Of a stretch of DNA of 64,000 nt, positions 20,927 through 31,169 are shown in pieces. A model generated the notes under the pieces. It was not told where the DNA came from. It did not search any database and saw nothing but the letters and a program-made list of their open reading frames with translations. The stretch is taken from assembly GCA_905221605.1 (NCBI GenBank), contig CAJNDS010001646.1:336001-400000 (forward strand), in the 5' to 3' direction. Position numbers and translations under genes: made by a program. How positions within the stretch are numbered: the stretch's first letter is position 1; each line of letters starts with the position of its first letter. This DNA is from Symbiodinium natans. Taxonomy: Eukaryota > Sar > Dinophyceae > Suessiales > Symbiodiniaceae.

Positions 20927-23900
20927 CTCATGCGTGACGGGGGAGCCCCCGAGCCTCAGGGAACTCCGAGCGGCTTTATGTAGCCCAGGCTCAGACACCA
21001 GACCGTCGCCGATGCGGAAACGGGCCACCTGGCAAGTATGGCAAGTATGGCATGACTGGGACGACAGCGGTCCGGAACATTTCCAGAATGCATTGAACTT
21101 ATAGGGGCCCGTTTTTGGAGGGTTTGGAGTGCTGAGCCGGTCTGGCACTCAGCTTCCTAAGCGCTCCTTGGGGGGGTCTTCTTGTCGGTACTTGGCTGAG
21201 GTTCTGTTGCACACTTAGACGATGGTCCTTAACAACGCATGGCGCGAAATCACATTTCGAAGTGCCAATGTTGGGGCCTTCTTTGAAAACCAGGAAGGCA
21301 GCAGATGCCGGAAGCGCGCGTGGACGAACGGCAGGAGCGTTGCCTCTCAAAGCAGCTCTGGGGGGCACTTGTCAGTCAAGTCCAGTCAGATTTCAGAGCA
21401 GGCGAGCTTCCATAGGTGACCTTTTTTGAGCCCGAAAAAGGCGCCCCGAAATCCTGAGGATAAGATCCCAAGATCCCGAGATGTCTGGGTTCAGTGGATC
21501 ATGGGGTGGGGGAGTCAGGTGACTTCTTCTGAGTCACCTCCTTCTCCTCCTCGGACACGACAGCCTTGATACATTGACCATTGTGCTCTATCTTGTGTTC
21601 TGTCACACGAGGGCTTGTCAATGGTTCGGCAAGTTCTGAGTATGCCGTTCGGATGTGTTTTTTGCTTCAGAGATCTCTGACGACATCAGCAGTTGATATC
21701 ATCCCGCTCTTTCACGTAGTCGCAGGCCAAGGAAGGCCAAAGACGGTCGAAGGCAAATTTAGCCAAGGAGCCTGCATCAGCGCAGCCGCCATGCCGCATG
21801 GAGCTGCGCGTCTGAACGCCCTACGCTGCCATTGTCAAAATTGTGGCCATTCTTATAACCCAGAGGGTCCATCTGTAGTACCACCATGGAATTGGGTGGA
21901 CTCTCTGGAGAATAGGGTTCTACGACTCCACGTCATCTTGGGCTTCAGGGCTTCCCTGCTGGGCGCGGGTGCCATCGGATCTGGGAGCCCAGTGGCTCGC
22001 GTGGTTGGCCTGGGGGCTGTTGGCCGAGCGGAGCCGATCTCACAACATCCCAGCTGTTCTTAAGCTGAGCTCATTCCTGATTTGCCTCCTTCCGAAGCCT
22101 CCTTCGCCTTTATGTATCGAAAAGGATCTGCTGTTCTTGAGCTGAGCTCATTCCTGAAGCCTCCTTCGGCTTTATAAGCTTCGGGCGTCTCGGGCATCTT
22201 CCTCGTAAAGTTTTTCTCGGCGCCTGGAAGTCGTTCTGCAGGCCATGGCCCACGACGATCTTGCCGTCCAACCTGGTGCAGAGAGAGAGAGAGGCACAAA
22301 GAGAGAGAGAGAGAGAGAGAGAGAGACGGCACTTGCAAGAGCAGCACAGAGGCAAGGCTTTGGAGCTCGGGGGCTCGGGGCTACAGACGAACGATGGGCG
22401 CCAGGCATTTTGGCAGCTTCTGCTCGGGCATCATCTTCTGAGATGACCTCGGGGGGCGCGGTTGACAAGAGAAGCGTATCTTGGCAATCACGGGCGTGGA
22501 TGCTGGCAAACCCTCCGAAGGCCTTTCCAGACTCAGCAGCGAAGGCCGAACCCTAAACCCCCCAACCTCTCAGCTCCATTGAAAATTCACCCCGTTCCCC
22601 GCCCTAAACCCTATAAACCCTAAACCCGAAACCCAAACCCCTAAACCCTAAGCCCTCTAAACCCTGCGCCCTAAACCCTGCCCATAACACCCATCACACG
22701 GATCCCGGCCCCTGGTCGCTTGAAGGTCCCCGGAGTGATGCCCGTGATGTGCGTGCGAAAGTCCGTGACCTCTGCAAAGCTGCATGAGATCTGTAGGGTA
22801 TCTTGTTATTGGTGTATTCTGAGATTGTGATACGTATTTCTTATATTGCGATTAGTTTATTCTTATATTGGTGTTTCACATATTTTTGCATTTTGATACT
22901 TCTCATGCTCTATATTCTTATAGTAGTAGATAAATATATTTGAATATGATTCATTATATCATCAGATTCATATATGTTTATGCTACTATACTCTTATTTT
23001 ATGTTCTAATATTTCTACATTCTGCATTACTATCATACAGGAGGCCTCTCTTTGAGGGGCCTCCTCTGCAACTCAGCTGAACCGCGATAACACAGTTTTC
23101 TCATGCTGTTATAGTACAATACAATCATATACGTTATATTCTAAGAATATTTTTATATTAAGTACCATATACTGATAAAGCAACATAGCGAATTCCAGCC
23201 TAACTACCTTGCTTGCTCTGAGGGCTTAAGCTGTCACAAGGCTCCGGCAAACTCGCGAGGCCGCACAAACCTGGCCAGATTTCGAGTTTATGGTTTGGGG
23301 TTTAGGGCCACAATTAGGGCGTAGGGTTCAGGATTTAGAGGATCTTGGGCTTCGAGGGCTCATGGGGCTGCAACTTTGGGATAACTTGGAGCGAATGGCT
23401 TTCCCGAATTCTTGAGGCGATGTGCCGCTCTGTGCGCAGACTGCAATTGCGCATGGCTTCTCCATCTTTCCCGAAAAGCCTACCCAGACCCAGACACGAT
23501 TCTTCATGAGGCGCCACTTGCCGCACTAGCCAACGATGGGCTTTTCATTGCCTCTTTGCTGACAGCAAGCTCGCAACCAGACACCAGACAATAAACAAGA
23601 ATAACAGCTTGAAAGCACCAATTCCTGCTCGTCGTCGGCACCGATAATGCTGGGTCAAGGCAGAGGACGGACTCTGAAAACGGGGGCATGTTTTAGGAAA
23701 CACCTTTCAAAGCCCCTCGATCCCATGTCCCCAAGAGCTTCTGGGCCCTTGGCTTGTCCATGAGCACTTTGCCCTCTGAGTCGACCTAGGAAAGCAGCCC
23801 CTGAAGTTCGAACGGGTTGGCAACCGGGTGATCTTCCCATCGGGCTACTTCCCGCAATGGATGTCGTCCCTTGTGTATGTCAAAATGTGATGACCCTCTT

Positions 23901-24439
23901 GCTATAGCAGTTTGCACAGATGAAAACGCAAAATGCTAGTAGTATGGCCGGTACCAATGAATTCCCCGAAAGACCCAACCCTGGACCTGCAATTGCCAGA
24001 GCAACTCCCTGGACGGGTTCAGCCCCTGCAGCCAGACTCAGCCTTTTTTCACCCCCCTCTTCCCCTGCCCCCTCCCCCCCCTCCGAAGGCACTGCCTCCC
24101 TAGCAGCCCTAGCATCGCAGCCCAAGCTGCGATGGACACGCGGGCTAGAACGGAGCGCTTGCCACCCGGACCTGTGCGAGAAAGCAGAATTGCGTCCGGA
24201 CATGCGTCAACAAGCTTGTTGATAGGTCGTGGTCCAGGGTTTGGGTGCCGAAGGTCGCTGTGGGCATGCTGGAGGTCTGCAGATCCTTTCTCTCCTACCC
24301 CAATATCAAGTGTTGGAGTCACTGCAGGCAGGCTGCGAGAGGAAGAGCGGTGATGAATCGAATAGGCAACTTAGGCAACTTGTGCCTTAAAACTGAGGCG
24401 CACGCCGACACCAACCATCTCACAGTCGAGGGCCACCAC
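20870..24439 (-). CDS. REXO4: REXO4/ISG20-type DEDDh 3'-5' exonuclease gene, multi-exon
   Basis: This family trims RNA, and REXO4/Rex4 acts in rRNA processing in the nucleolus. Eight minus-strand exons were recovered: 24439-24406, 24171-24131, 23785-23754, 23479-23431, 22522-22407, 22272-22224, 21820-21776 and 20926-20870. The first six join in frame and the last two join in frame; one or more exons between 22224 and 21820 were not resolved. Exo I is VALDCEMVGVG (D-x-E), followed by GGKRSVLARVSI and VDSEGKVLMDK. Exo II is GKIVVGHGLQNDF. Exo III is RHGGCADA, H-x4-D as in DEDDh enzymes. All catalytic residues are present and the gene ends in TGA. Donors are GC (six) or GA (one); all acceptors are AG|G. 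The N-terminal, usually basic, extension was not found. Assignment to REXO4 rather than ISG20 or AEN is by general resemblance. Confidence 0.85.
21776..21820 (-). CDS. Exonuclease gene, Exo III exon (GVQTRSSMRHGGCAD)
   Basis: A 45-nt exon in phase 0, AG|G acceptor and GC donor. VQ-x6-H-x4-DA matches the family's (I/V)QxxxHxSxxDA; the histidine and aspartate are the catalytic Exo III pair. Confidence 0.82.
21821..22223 (-). other. Intron region expected to hold an unresolved exonuclease exon
   Basis: The family has about 40-50 residues (RDT..., SLxxL) between Exo II and Exo III. Candidate frames such as KMPETPEAYKAEGGFR near 22,200-22,150 are suggestive, but no splice arrangement fits. The stretch also holds a tandem duplication (22054-22176). 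Confidence 0.3.
22054..22176. repeat. Tandem duplication, period 77 bp
   Basis: CTGTTCTTAAGCTGAGCTCA at 22054 recurs at 22131 with one difference, followed in both by TTCCTGA; GAAGCCTCCTTCGxCTTTAT follows each. Confidence 0.75.
22224..22272 (-). CDS. Exonuclease gene, Exo II exon (LDGKIVVGHGLQNDFQ)
   Basis: The 49-nt exon starts AG|G (one base completing Met) and ends CAG before a GC donor. GKIVVGHGLQND matches Exo II (GxilVGHaLxnD); the final aspartate is catalytic. A pure (CT)n tract in gene sense lies 8 nt before the acceptor. Confidence 0.9.
22280..22326 (+). repeat. (GA)n microsatellite acting as intron pyrimidine tract
   Basis: About 20 GA units with one interruption. On the gene strand it is (CT)n directly before the acceptor of the Exo II exon. 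Confidence 0.85.
22407..22522 (-). CDS. Exonuclease gene, exon with AFGGFASIHARD / ISEDDARAEAAKM
   Basis: 116 nt, the longest recovered exon. It corresponds to the RTxxSGIxxxxL segment and the helix leading to LxGkilVGH. AAKM joins LDGKIVVGH in the next exon, like AEMLKGRILVGH in animal REXO4. AG|G acceptor, GC donor. Confidence 0.75.
22551..22690 (-). repeat. Telomere-type units, interrupted
   Basis: Clusters of CCCTAAA, CCCTATAAA and CCCTGCG units, intronic to the exonuclease gene. Confidence 0.8.
22790..23190. other. AT-rich island split by a GC-rich hairpin
   Basis: About 400 bp of strongly AT-rich DNA (ATATTC, TTATAT motifs) inside an intron of the exonuclease gene. It is interrupted at 23039-23067 by AGGAGGCCTC...GAGGGGCCTCCT, which can form a stem-loop. 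Confidence 0.6.
23431..23479 (-). CDS. Exonuclease gene, exon LFGKDGEAMRNCSLRT
   Basis: 49 nt, phase consistent with both neighbours, AG|G acceptor and GA donor. It occupies the position of YVKPxxxVTDYRT; the terminal RT is the best-conserved part. More divergent than the other exons. Confidence 0.6.
23754..23785 (-). CDS. Exonuclease gene, exon VDSEGKVLMDK
   Basis: A 32-nt micro-exon joining ARVSI from the previous exon to give ARVSIVDSEGKVLMDK, matching LARVSIVNxxGxvxyDkyV. GC donor. Confidence 0.82.
24131..24171 (-). CDS. Exonuclease gene, exon PGGKRSVLARVSI
   Basis: 41 nt with AG|G acceptor and GC donor. It follows VALDCEMVGVG in phase and matches the GPxGxxSxLARVSIV segment after Exo I. 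Confidence 0.85.
24406..24439 (-). CDS. Exonuclease gene, Exo I exon (VVALDCEMVGV)
   Basis: 34 nt with AG|G acceptor and GC donor. ALDCEMVG is the hallmark Exo I motif of the REXO/ISG20 group; Asp and Glu are metal ligands. Confidence 0.9.
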
Positions 24440-24694
24440 CTCGGTTCAAGAACCCAGGGAAGTGGTTCACATGAGGTTACATTGCGCAAGTCCAACTCCA
24501 TATAAGACTATACACGTTTCATGAACTCCAGCTGCACATGGTGCGCAACATGCATTTTGGTGCGCCCTTTGCACGCCACTGTTGCCTCCACCATTCCTCT
24601 GCCCACAATTCCAAGACTGATCCAAGGATGCGATGTCACATAAGCAACCACGCCTTCAACGCTTTCATATCACTACTTTTGTGGTAGCTTCTTA

Positions 24695-24721
24695 GAAGAG
24701 AGAGAGAGAGAGAGGGAGAGA
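24695..24721 (+). repeat. (GA)n microsatellite
   Basis: A run of AG dinucleotides with one interruption. Confidence 0.85.
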
Positions 24722-24998
24722 GACTTGCAAGGAGCCCAATGCGTTGCAAGATCACGGGCTTAGAGCATGATGGGAGAGAAAGACGACCCTGAGGCCGAAG
24801 CATTTGTCGCACACCCGGGTGGCCTGGAAGCTGTCGAATTTTGCAATCAGGGCGAGTTGCTTCCGACGATGCCACCTTCGGCAGACTTTCATTGTACTGT
24901 GGCAAACCCTAAAACCCTCAATGACGTGGACGCACCATTCATAGGCTTGTTAAGGGAGGGGGTTTGGGGTTTAGGGTTTAGGGAGGGGGTTGAGTAGT

Positions 24999-25044
24999 AG
25001 GGAGTACTAGGGAACCTTGGGTTACGTAGCCTCTTTGAACCCCC
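24999..25044 (+). repeat. 46-bp repeat with an inverted partner at 31221
   Basis: TAGGGAGTACTAGGGAACCT TGGGTTACGT... recurs on the opposite strand at 31221-31264 with few differences. Confidence 0.6.
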
Positions 25045-27223
25045 CTCCCTTTAAACCCTATAAACCATGGCAAAGCTTGATTCGGTCTGCTTGGGTAGAT
25101 GAACCTCAGCCTAAACACGAGACCCTAAAGCCTAAACTCCAAGAGCCCAAAGATCCCAGAATCCGAAAGCAGCGCCTGGGGGCCGCTGCTTCTCGTGCCT
25201 CGGGACCACCAGGGAAAGGCGGGCTTCTAAACGGGTTATAGGGTTTATAGGGTTTAGGGATGTTTAGGGTTGAAGACGAGTAGCAAGAGTGTCTGTCAGC
25301 AGGTTGAGGGTACAGGGCTCTTCTCAATACGTGGCTAAATACAGCGATGATAAGCAGAGGGGAGGAAGAGTACAGTCTCAGGCCTGTGTTGACACACACT
25401 GCTACTGGAAGCTGATTTCGTGGTGAGGTCAGAAGCATGAATGTGGAAATTCTGGTGGTCCTGACCTGTAGAAATGTAGAAGCTTGCTAAGCTTGCTCTG
25501 GACTCTGGAGATGCTCCTTGGACGACACGCTGAAGCCTGGTATTTCGACATCTACGTCAATACTGCACGGGCTCTGCCATCTTGTGTTCCGAAGAGTCTA
25601 AAGCCAATGACGCGGCTGTCATATCACAACAGTAAGCCCCGAATTCCCGGCGATCTGGTTTTCCCTGCCATGAACACAAAACCTTACTAGTAATATGAAG
25701 AATCTACTTGATGATGAAGGGCTGCTAGATCCCCAAGACCCCGAAGTCTCACGTGTAGCCGACTTATGGGTTTTTCAGTATTTGCTTTGGGTATTCTACG
25801 TATGAAGGGATTAATTACACAGGGGGATATAAGCCCTAAGCGCTAAACCCTGAACTCCGGATAACTCTCTGCGCCCAGGTATTGGAGGTGCCTTCGGCGC
25901 CAGCTCGGGGCGTCTCTCCACCAACCGCTTCCAGTTGTGGCTGACGAAGAACCTGCGAGGTTCTTTGCGATAGTACCATGGAATCTTGATTTATTTATTA
26001 TGCGCTCCTATCGGAACCAGCTCCAGTTGCGGATCCTGGGTAATTCAGCGTGCAAGGGTTAGCGACTTTAGTTTAAGTCCCTTTTAGGCTAGAAGTGGTT
26101 CGAGGCGTTCGGCCTTTGCGGCCTTCGCGAATCAGCGTATGGGAGGAAAGTGGAAAATGCTGAATGCTAGAATGGGATTTGGGACGGGACGGCATCACAT
26201 CTCTACAAATATAACAGGCACTTACAGTAGCCAGAAGATCCCGGGACAGGCCTCCCACCCTTAGTCGTAGGGTAGTTACATGGTCCTTTAATACATACCT
26301 TCCTTTAGACATACGTTCGCAGACGTCAATGGGAACCTATGAACCCCAAACTTTGCATCGGGCGCACTTGTGCGCAGGCTCCGGCTGCTTCGACTTGGCC
26401 GCCTGGCGAGCAAGACCGACCCGGAGAGAACCGCATATTGTGCCCCGGCAGTTCAGAGCGACTATATCGAGGTCGAAAGAACACAACACAGAGCTGCATC
26501 TTAACATCTCGACACACGTCGCGCCGGGGAGGTGGCTTTGGAGATGCCGCTGCTTTGTTGCCTTGCGAGGATCCCAGACCCCTGGGAGGATCCAAAGAGT
26601 AGATTTTCTTGAGGGTTCCTAAGAATGGCCCACTAGCAGTATAAGGTACTATTCGGGGGGGGGTCCTTACAGGGCTCTGGGATGCTGAGAGCTGCGGTGG
26701 GTCCAGCGAGGGTGTGTTGTTCTTAGGAAGCCCCCCCAAAACACCCCCCCAAAAGTCGGCTTCCCTACTTTCTCTCCTTCGGATCTCAACCATGCTGGGC
26801 CACTCTGGCCTTGCTTTTTTTGGGAGTGGGGGGCAGGGGGGGGGCGGGGGGGGGCGGGGGGGGGGCGGGGGAGTTCCCTCTAGGCCCATACGGATGGACA
26901 GCCGGCCCTCAGCAATCGGCCGAGGACTCAGGCGCTGGCTTCTGCCGAGCTTTGGCATCCTGTCACTGACAAAAAAACACAGGGTTTAGCGTTTAGGGTT
27001 TAGGGCTCAGGGCTTAGGGTTTAGGGCAGCTTCTGATCCTCATCAAGATGCCGCCAGCTGCCTCTTGAGGAAGTCTCCGTCGTTACTCCGAGGCGGCTCC
27101 ATTAGATTCGAAACCCTAGGCCTGCTGATCAAGGCTTGCATAACCCCAAAGATCTTGGGCCCTCAAAACCCCAGGCCTTAGGGTAACAGCGAGTCTAATG
27201 CAGTATTCTCGAGTTTCTCCTAC
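25045..27223. other. No firm gene; N-terminal exons of the exonuclease expected nearby
   Basis: A 210-codon minus frame (26958-26326) is partly proline-rich because of a C/G tract and contains family C repeat sequence, so it is not taken as one gene. Telomere-type units lie at 26981-27026 and near 25240-25265. Confidence 0.35.
26584..26660. repeat. Foldback family C, copy 4, truncated
   Basis: GGGAGGATCCAAAGAGTAGA, then GGTTCCTAAGAATGGCCCAC, then GGTACTATTCGGGG. The right inverted end is lost. Confidence 0.5.
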
Positions 27224-27330
27224 AGAAACTCCAAAGCTTCTCTGCCACCCTGTCCCCCCTCCCGGGCCTTCTTCAAGACTTTCAGCACATCTTTGCTTCC
27301 CATGAAGCCGACCAGAAGGGTTCCGCAAGG
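27224..27330 (-). CDS. Candidate exon of a FAD-linked oxidase-like protein
   Basis: The frame reads TLLVGFMGSKDVLKVLKKAR, EGGQGGREALEFL and then a possible GT donor. The pattern of a hydrophobic strand, a helix with K/R-A-R, and a final (x)EFL resembles the FAD-oxidase C domain of D-2-hydroxyglutarate and glycolate dehydrogenases (xxvaFpsxxxvlxxxxxxr...lxaxEfld). No FAD-binding exon was found around it. A chance helix is possible. Confidence 0.35.
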
Positions 27331-27854
27331 CTTCCAGGACTTCTACTTTGGGGCAGGTATCATGCTGCTGGGGATTAGCCAGAAGGCACGCAATACCTGA
27401 GTCGGGACCTGAATGCGCCTGAAGGCATGATTGCAGCCATGAGCTTCGTTTCAGCTGTTGGACCTGCGGTTAATTTCACCGGGCTTTGAGCCGCGGTGTG
27501 CTGGAATCGATGCTACTAAGCCTTTAAGCTGCGATGGGTCGGAGGCTCCGACACCTGGAGAAACCGGATGCGGGGCTTGTGGCTAAGCTGAGACCTGGGA
27601 GGGCTTCGGGTTCTTGGCTTCTGACCTGGAACTCATCAACCTTTGGCCGTGCTGGTCGGGGGGTCGCACCAGCTGCGCAATGGCGGGACAGGCCTGGCAT
27701 CTGCAAAAAAACAGAACTCTGCTCTCACAGACCTTTGTAGGACCCGAAACCCTACCCGGAACCAACCAGGCTTGTGAAGGCGCACTGCCAATATCGTGTC
27801 AAACCCTAAACCCAAGCCTAGACAATAGAGCCTAGAGCCACTCAGTCAACCTTA

Positions 27855-28030
27855 CCAGGTTTAGGGTTATAGGGTTTAGGGTTTGGGGCTTAACCCATAA
27901 CGCCAGTTCATTCCATCTACAAGCGACGTCCTGACACACCCAGGCCTCCACTTGACTGGACGTGGAACCTGCGGATTTAGGATTCAGATTTACTTAGGGT
28001 TTAGGGTTTAGGGTCTAGGGTTTGCTAGTT
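27855..28030 (+). repeat. Telomere-type units (TTTAGGG)n, two clusters
   Basis: Clusters at 27858-27890 and 27993-28025. Confidence 0.8.
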
Positions 28031-28434
28031 TAGTTGCTGTGGCTGCAAGCGATTGGCAGGAATTCCCACATTGCCGGGGCACCGGTGTGCGAAGCGGGCA
28101 GTACATGAGCCGCGGCAGCGACGCTCCGTTTGCTGGCTTTATTCTACTTATATGAGGAATGACCAGTTCCACCATCGATCCTCTGCCGTTTCAAGGCCTC
28201 CCAGTCCAGAGGGGTGACTGGCAGCATGTTGACTACCGTCGAAGAGCCAACTTCGCAGTAGAGGCCCTCATTTCCGAGACTTTTTCTCAGATTCCCGGAC
28301 CGATACCTCGTGCCGCCTGAAAAAGCACAGGCCGCCTGGCCCGAACCCGACACAGGCACGCCGTGGCCTTTGAAGCACAATTCAAGCCAAGGGGCCTCGT
28401 ACTGAGCAGCCGAGCGGGGGGGCCATGGCGCCAC

Positions 28435-28533
28435 ATGATGCCTAAGCAAGTTGGCCACTAATCCCTGGAACTTTGGCTGGAACATCCGAAAGGCGACGCC
28501 GCGATGAATGCTCGGGAGCACCACAGATTCCGG
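28435..28533 (-). CDS. Candidate exon, Mei2-like RRM second half
   Basis: Reads VVLPSIHRGVAFRMFQPKFQ then GLVANLLRHH. VxLP followed by GxAFxxF resembles the RNP1 region of Mei2 C-terminal RRMs (vYLP...NxGYAFVNF). The loop is shorter than in the family. The frame stays open to 28144. Confidence 0.35.
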
Positions 28534-28653
28534 CTGTGTAGCTTCAGGCTAACGAGTCAAGGATCGACACGTGATGGCACTACTGTAGAAGCCTTTCATA
28601 TGGGGCTCTGTGCTCACACTTCTTTCCCAGGTGCAAGGTGCCCCTTCTTTTCG

Positions 28654-28804
28654 GTTTGAACCCAAAGAGTAGCTCGCGGAGCATCCTCGGAGTGAAGTCG
28701 CAGTTGACATTGTGGAGTGTCCTCACCGAGCGACCGCGTGTTTTTTGCAGACTTCGGCGCCGACTTGGGGCGATCCCTTGTGTGCCTTTTTGTTGCTTGC
28801 TCAA
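28654..28804 (-). CDS. Candidate exon, Mei2-like RRM first half
   Basis: A basic lead (SRRRSLQKTRGRS) runs into VRTLHNVNCDFTPRMLRELL. This resembles TTvMlRNiPnxyTrxMLxxlL at the start of the Mei2 C-terminal RRM (RRM_2). Order and strand are consistent with the candidate at 28533-28435. Splice sites were not fixed, so both are tentative. Confidence 0.4.
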
Positions 28805-30360
28805 CCCCCGCCGTGCCCCGCTCTTGAGAGTCCTGAAGCATCCTTAAGCGGACCCCAAACCCTGTCAGAGAGAACACTTTTGCCCGCGGTCACAAATCTG
28901 CCAGACTTTGCGAGAGGGGTTTCTTCGAGGCTGTGTCCCCCAGCTGCAGCCGAGACTTCGCCTCGCTTTTTGGTGCGACACTCCCTGCACTTGCATTGGA
29001 ATGATTCTACTGACCATCTGCCACGTTCAACGGGGGGACGCAACCCAAAGAAGCCCGTTCTGACGGAATGCTTCATGTCATTCTCATTCTCCCTGGCTCT
29101 TCTTGACTGACCCGACACACGGCGGGAGCAAGGGCCGCCTGGACTTTCAATGCCTAAGTCCGACGCTTCCAATGCAATCGACGCCAACAAGCAGCACCCT
29201 GAAACACCTTTGTGTAGTTCCCCAAACGGGGCATGTCTCCAAAACAGAGCGGGCTCCCCAATATGCCCCCTAGCAGACTCACACTTCTTATAGGACCTGA
29301 CCCCTTCCCCCTTCCCGGAACAAAGAAAAAGAGGGGGTCCCCAACTTGTGAGCTGCAATAGCTTCAGTTTAGTGGCCGGGTGTGTCTGGTTTCTCTAGAA
29401 GGTGCCTGTGCATGTGTTGGGTGAAGGACAGCGGCATACTTCCCAAGAGCACCGCCCAATTCAGGCTCGACTGCGAAGTTCAGAGCCCTGGAGTTGTTTG
29501 GCGCGCAGGTCTTCCTCTTCCCTTGAGGCTTCGATGGAGTTTTGCTGGCCCAACACTCCTTTTGGGCGTGCTCTCGTGGTTCTAGGGCTTGCCACTCATC
29601 ACTCTTTAAACGGTCTATGGGTAATCTCTCAGAGTCTCAATGTTTGCCACCCGTCACTCCTGCAGGGCACAGTTCGCGCCGGCCTACTGTAAAGGGTTAA
29701 CGGTTAGTTTGCCATCTCGAGGCTCAACTTTTCCTGCATTGTCCAATCAGCCCTTTGCGAGCCTGGGCTGTTTAAGGGGGGGGGGGGTGGGAATGCATGG
29801 CGCGAGCTTCCAATCTTCCCATCTTGAACCCGTCGTACATGGTCTTGTGTTTTCATGTGCGCAGGTGTCTGCCACTTGCTGATGAAGAGAATCACAGCGT
29901 CATAGTGGGTGTTTTGCACGAAGCTTGATGTGAGCAGCTGTCTCTGGGTTTGTTCGTTATGTAGTTGTTCCATGCTGACAGGTAACACCATGCCATTTGC
30001 AACTTGTTTCTTATGGAATTTTGGACTGGTACAGGTTGACTGCACTGCAGCGCACAAGAATGCACAGCAAAAAACATAAGCTCCAAGAGTTCTGCCCTGA
30101 CAGTATGGTCTTATTGTCACGTCAAAGATGCCCACACCGTTCATTTAAAAAAACACGATGGCTGTTTGAATGGACCCTGCTATTCCCCCCTCTCCCCCCC
30201 TCCCCCCCCGCATCCCAAAAGAGATGAAGGAACCACAAGCAACAACACACCACGCACATGGCAATTCGAAGCTCCTTTGGATTTCCTATGGGTTTGCCGG
30301 TTGAACCCTGGTGCGAAAGATACATTCCCTAAATGAGACGCCTCTCTTAAGCCCCAAGAC
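28805..30360. other. No firm gene
   Basis: Several frames are open on the minus strand (29358-28801, 185 codons; 30144-29704, 146 codons) without known motifs. Low-complexity G and C runs lie at 29777-29788 and 30186-30210. Confidence 0.35.
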
Positions 30361-30702
30361 TTTAGGGTTGAGGGTTTAGGGTAGGGGTTAGGGCCTACTT
30401 CTAATATTTATAATGCCAGCATGTTAGGGGCTGCGGTCACTCAAGCCAGACAAGAGCTTTGCTGCACCGGAGAAGCCATCCGAGAAAGGGACATCCGAAG
30501 CCGCAGGGGAGCTTCGAGTTCGCAAGACGTGGGGCTTCGGGATCGGGGTGTCGACAGGGACTTTAGAAGCCCTAAACCCAAAACCCAAAACCCGAAACCC
30601 TAAGCCCAAAAAACCGTAAAAGCCCTAAGCCCTACTTAAGGCTCTGAAGGGGATTGGTGTCTAGAGTCTAGTCTGAGTCTCTCAGGTCCTCCGAGCGGGC
30701 AG

Positions 30703-31096
30703 TACTTGGAGGTTCATGGTACTTATCAACCAATTATAACTGTACTTACAACCCACTTATGAGCGCAGTTATAAGTACAATCATCTTACTTGGAACATCC
30801 CCACCTTAGGGATTTGGATTTGACGGGGAGTCTCTGGGGTTGGGCACTCCAGGGAAGCCTCTGAGGTTGGGCTCTGGGGTTGGGCACTCCAGGGAGTCAC
30901 TGGGGTTGGGCAGTTGGGCATTTCAGGGAGTCTCTGGGGTTGGGCATTCAGAAGAGTTGAGTTTAAAATCTACCAACCCCACACCGAAGGTGGAGAATTA
31001 CCTACACCCCAACCCTAAACCCTAAATCCTAAACCCTAATAAGGCCCTCATAAGTACAGTTATAATTGGTTAATAAGTACCATGAACCTCCCAGTA
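30703..31096. mobile_element. Non-autonomous DNA transposon, family B, intact with TSD
   Basis: 394 bp bounded by 46-bp inverted repeats (30703-30748 and 31051-31096) with two mismatches; the ends start TACTTGGAGGTTCATGGTAC and, inverted, TACTGGGAGGTTCATGGTAC. Flanked by GGCAG at 30698-30702 and 31097-31101, a 5-bp target duplication. The interior holds a GGGGTTGGGCACTCCAGGGA repeat and telomere-type units but no transposase. Confidence 0.85.
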
Positions 31097-31169
31097 GGCA
31101 GCTGCAGCTGCGACACAGGCGCTGTTGTGGAGCGCAACTCAACGGACAAGGACTCATTTATAGGGTCCT

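Noticed and set aside
26326..26958. 210-codon minus-strand frame
   Set aside because: Contains a proline run from a C/G tract and part of a family C repeat; at best it includes small exons.
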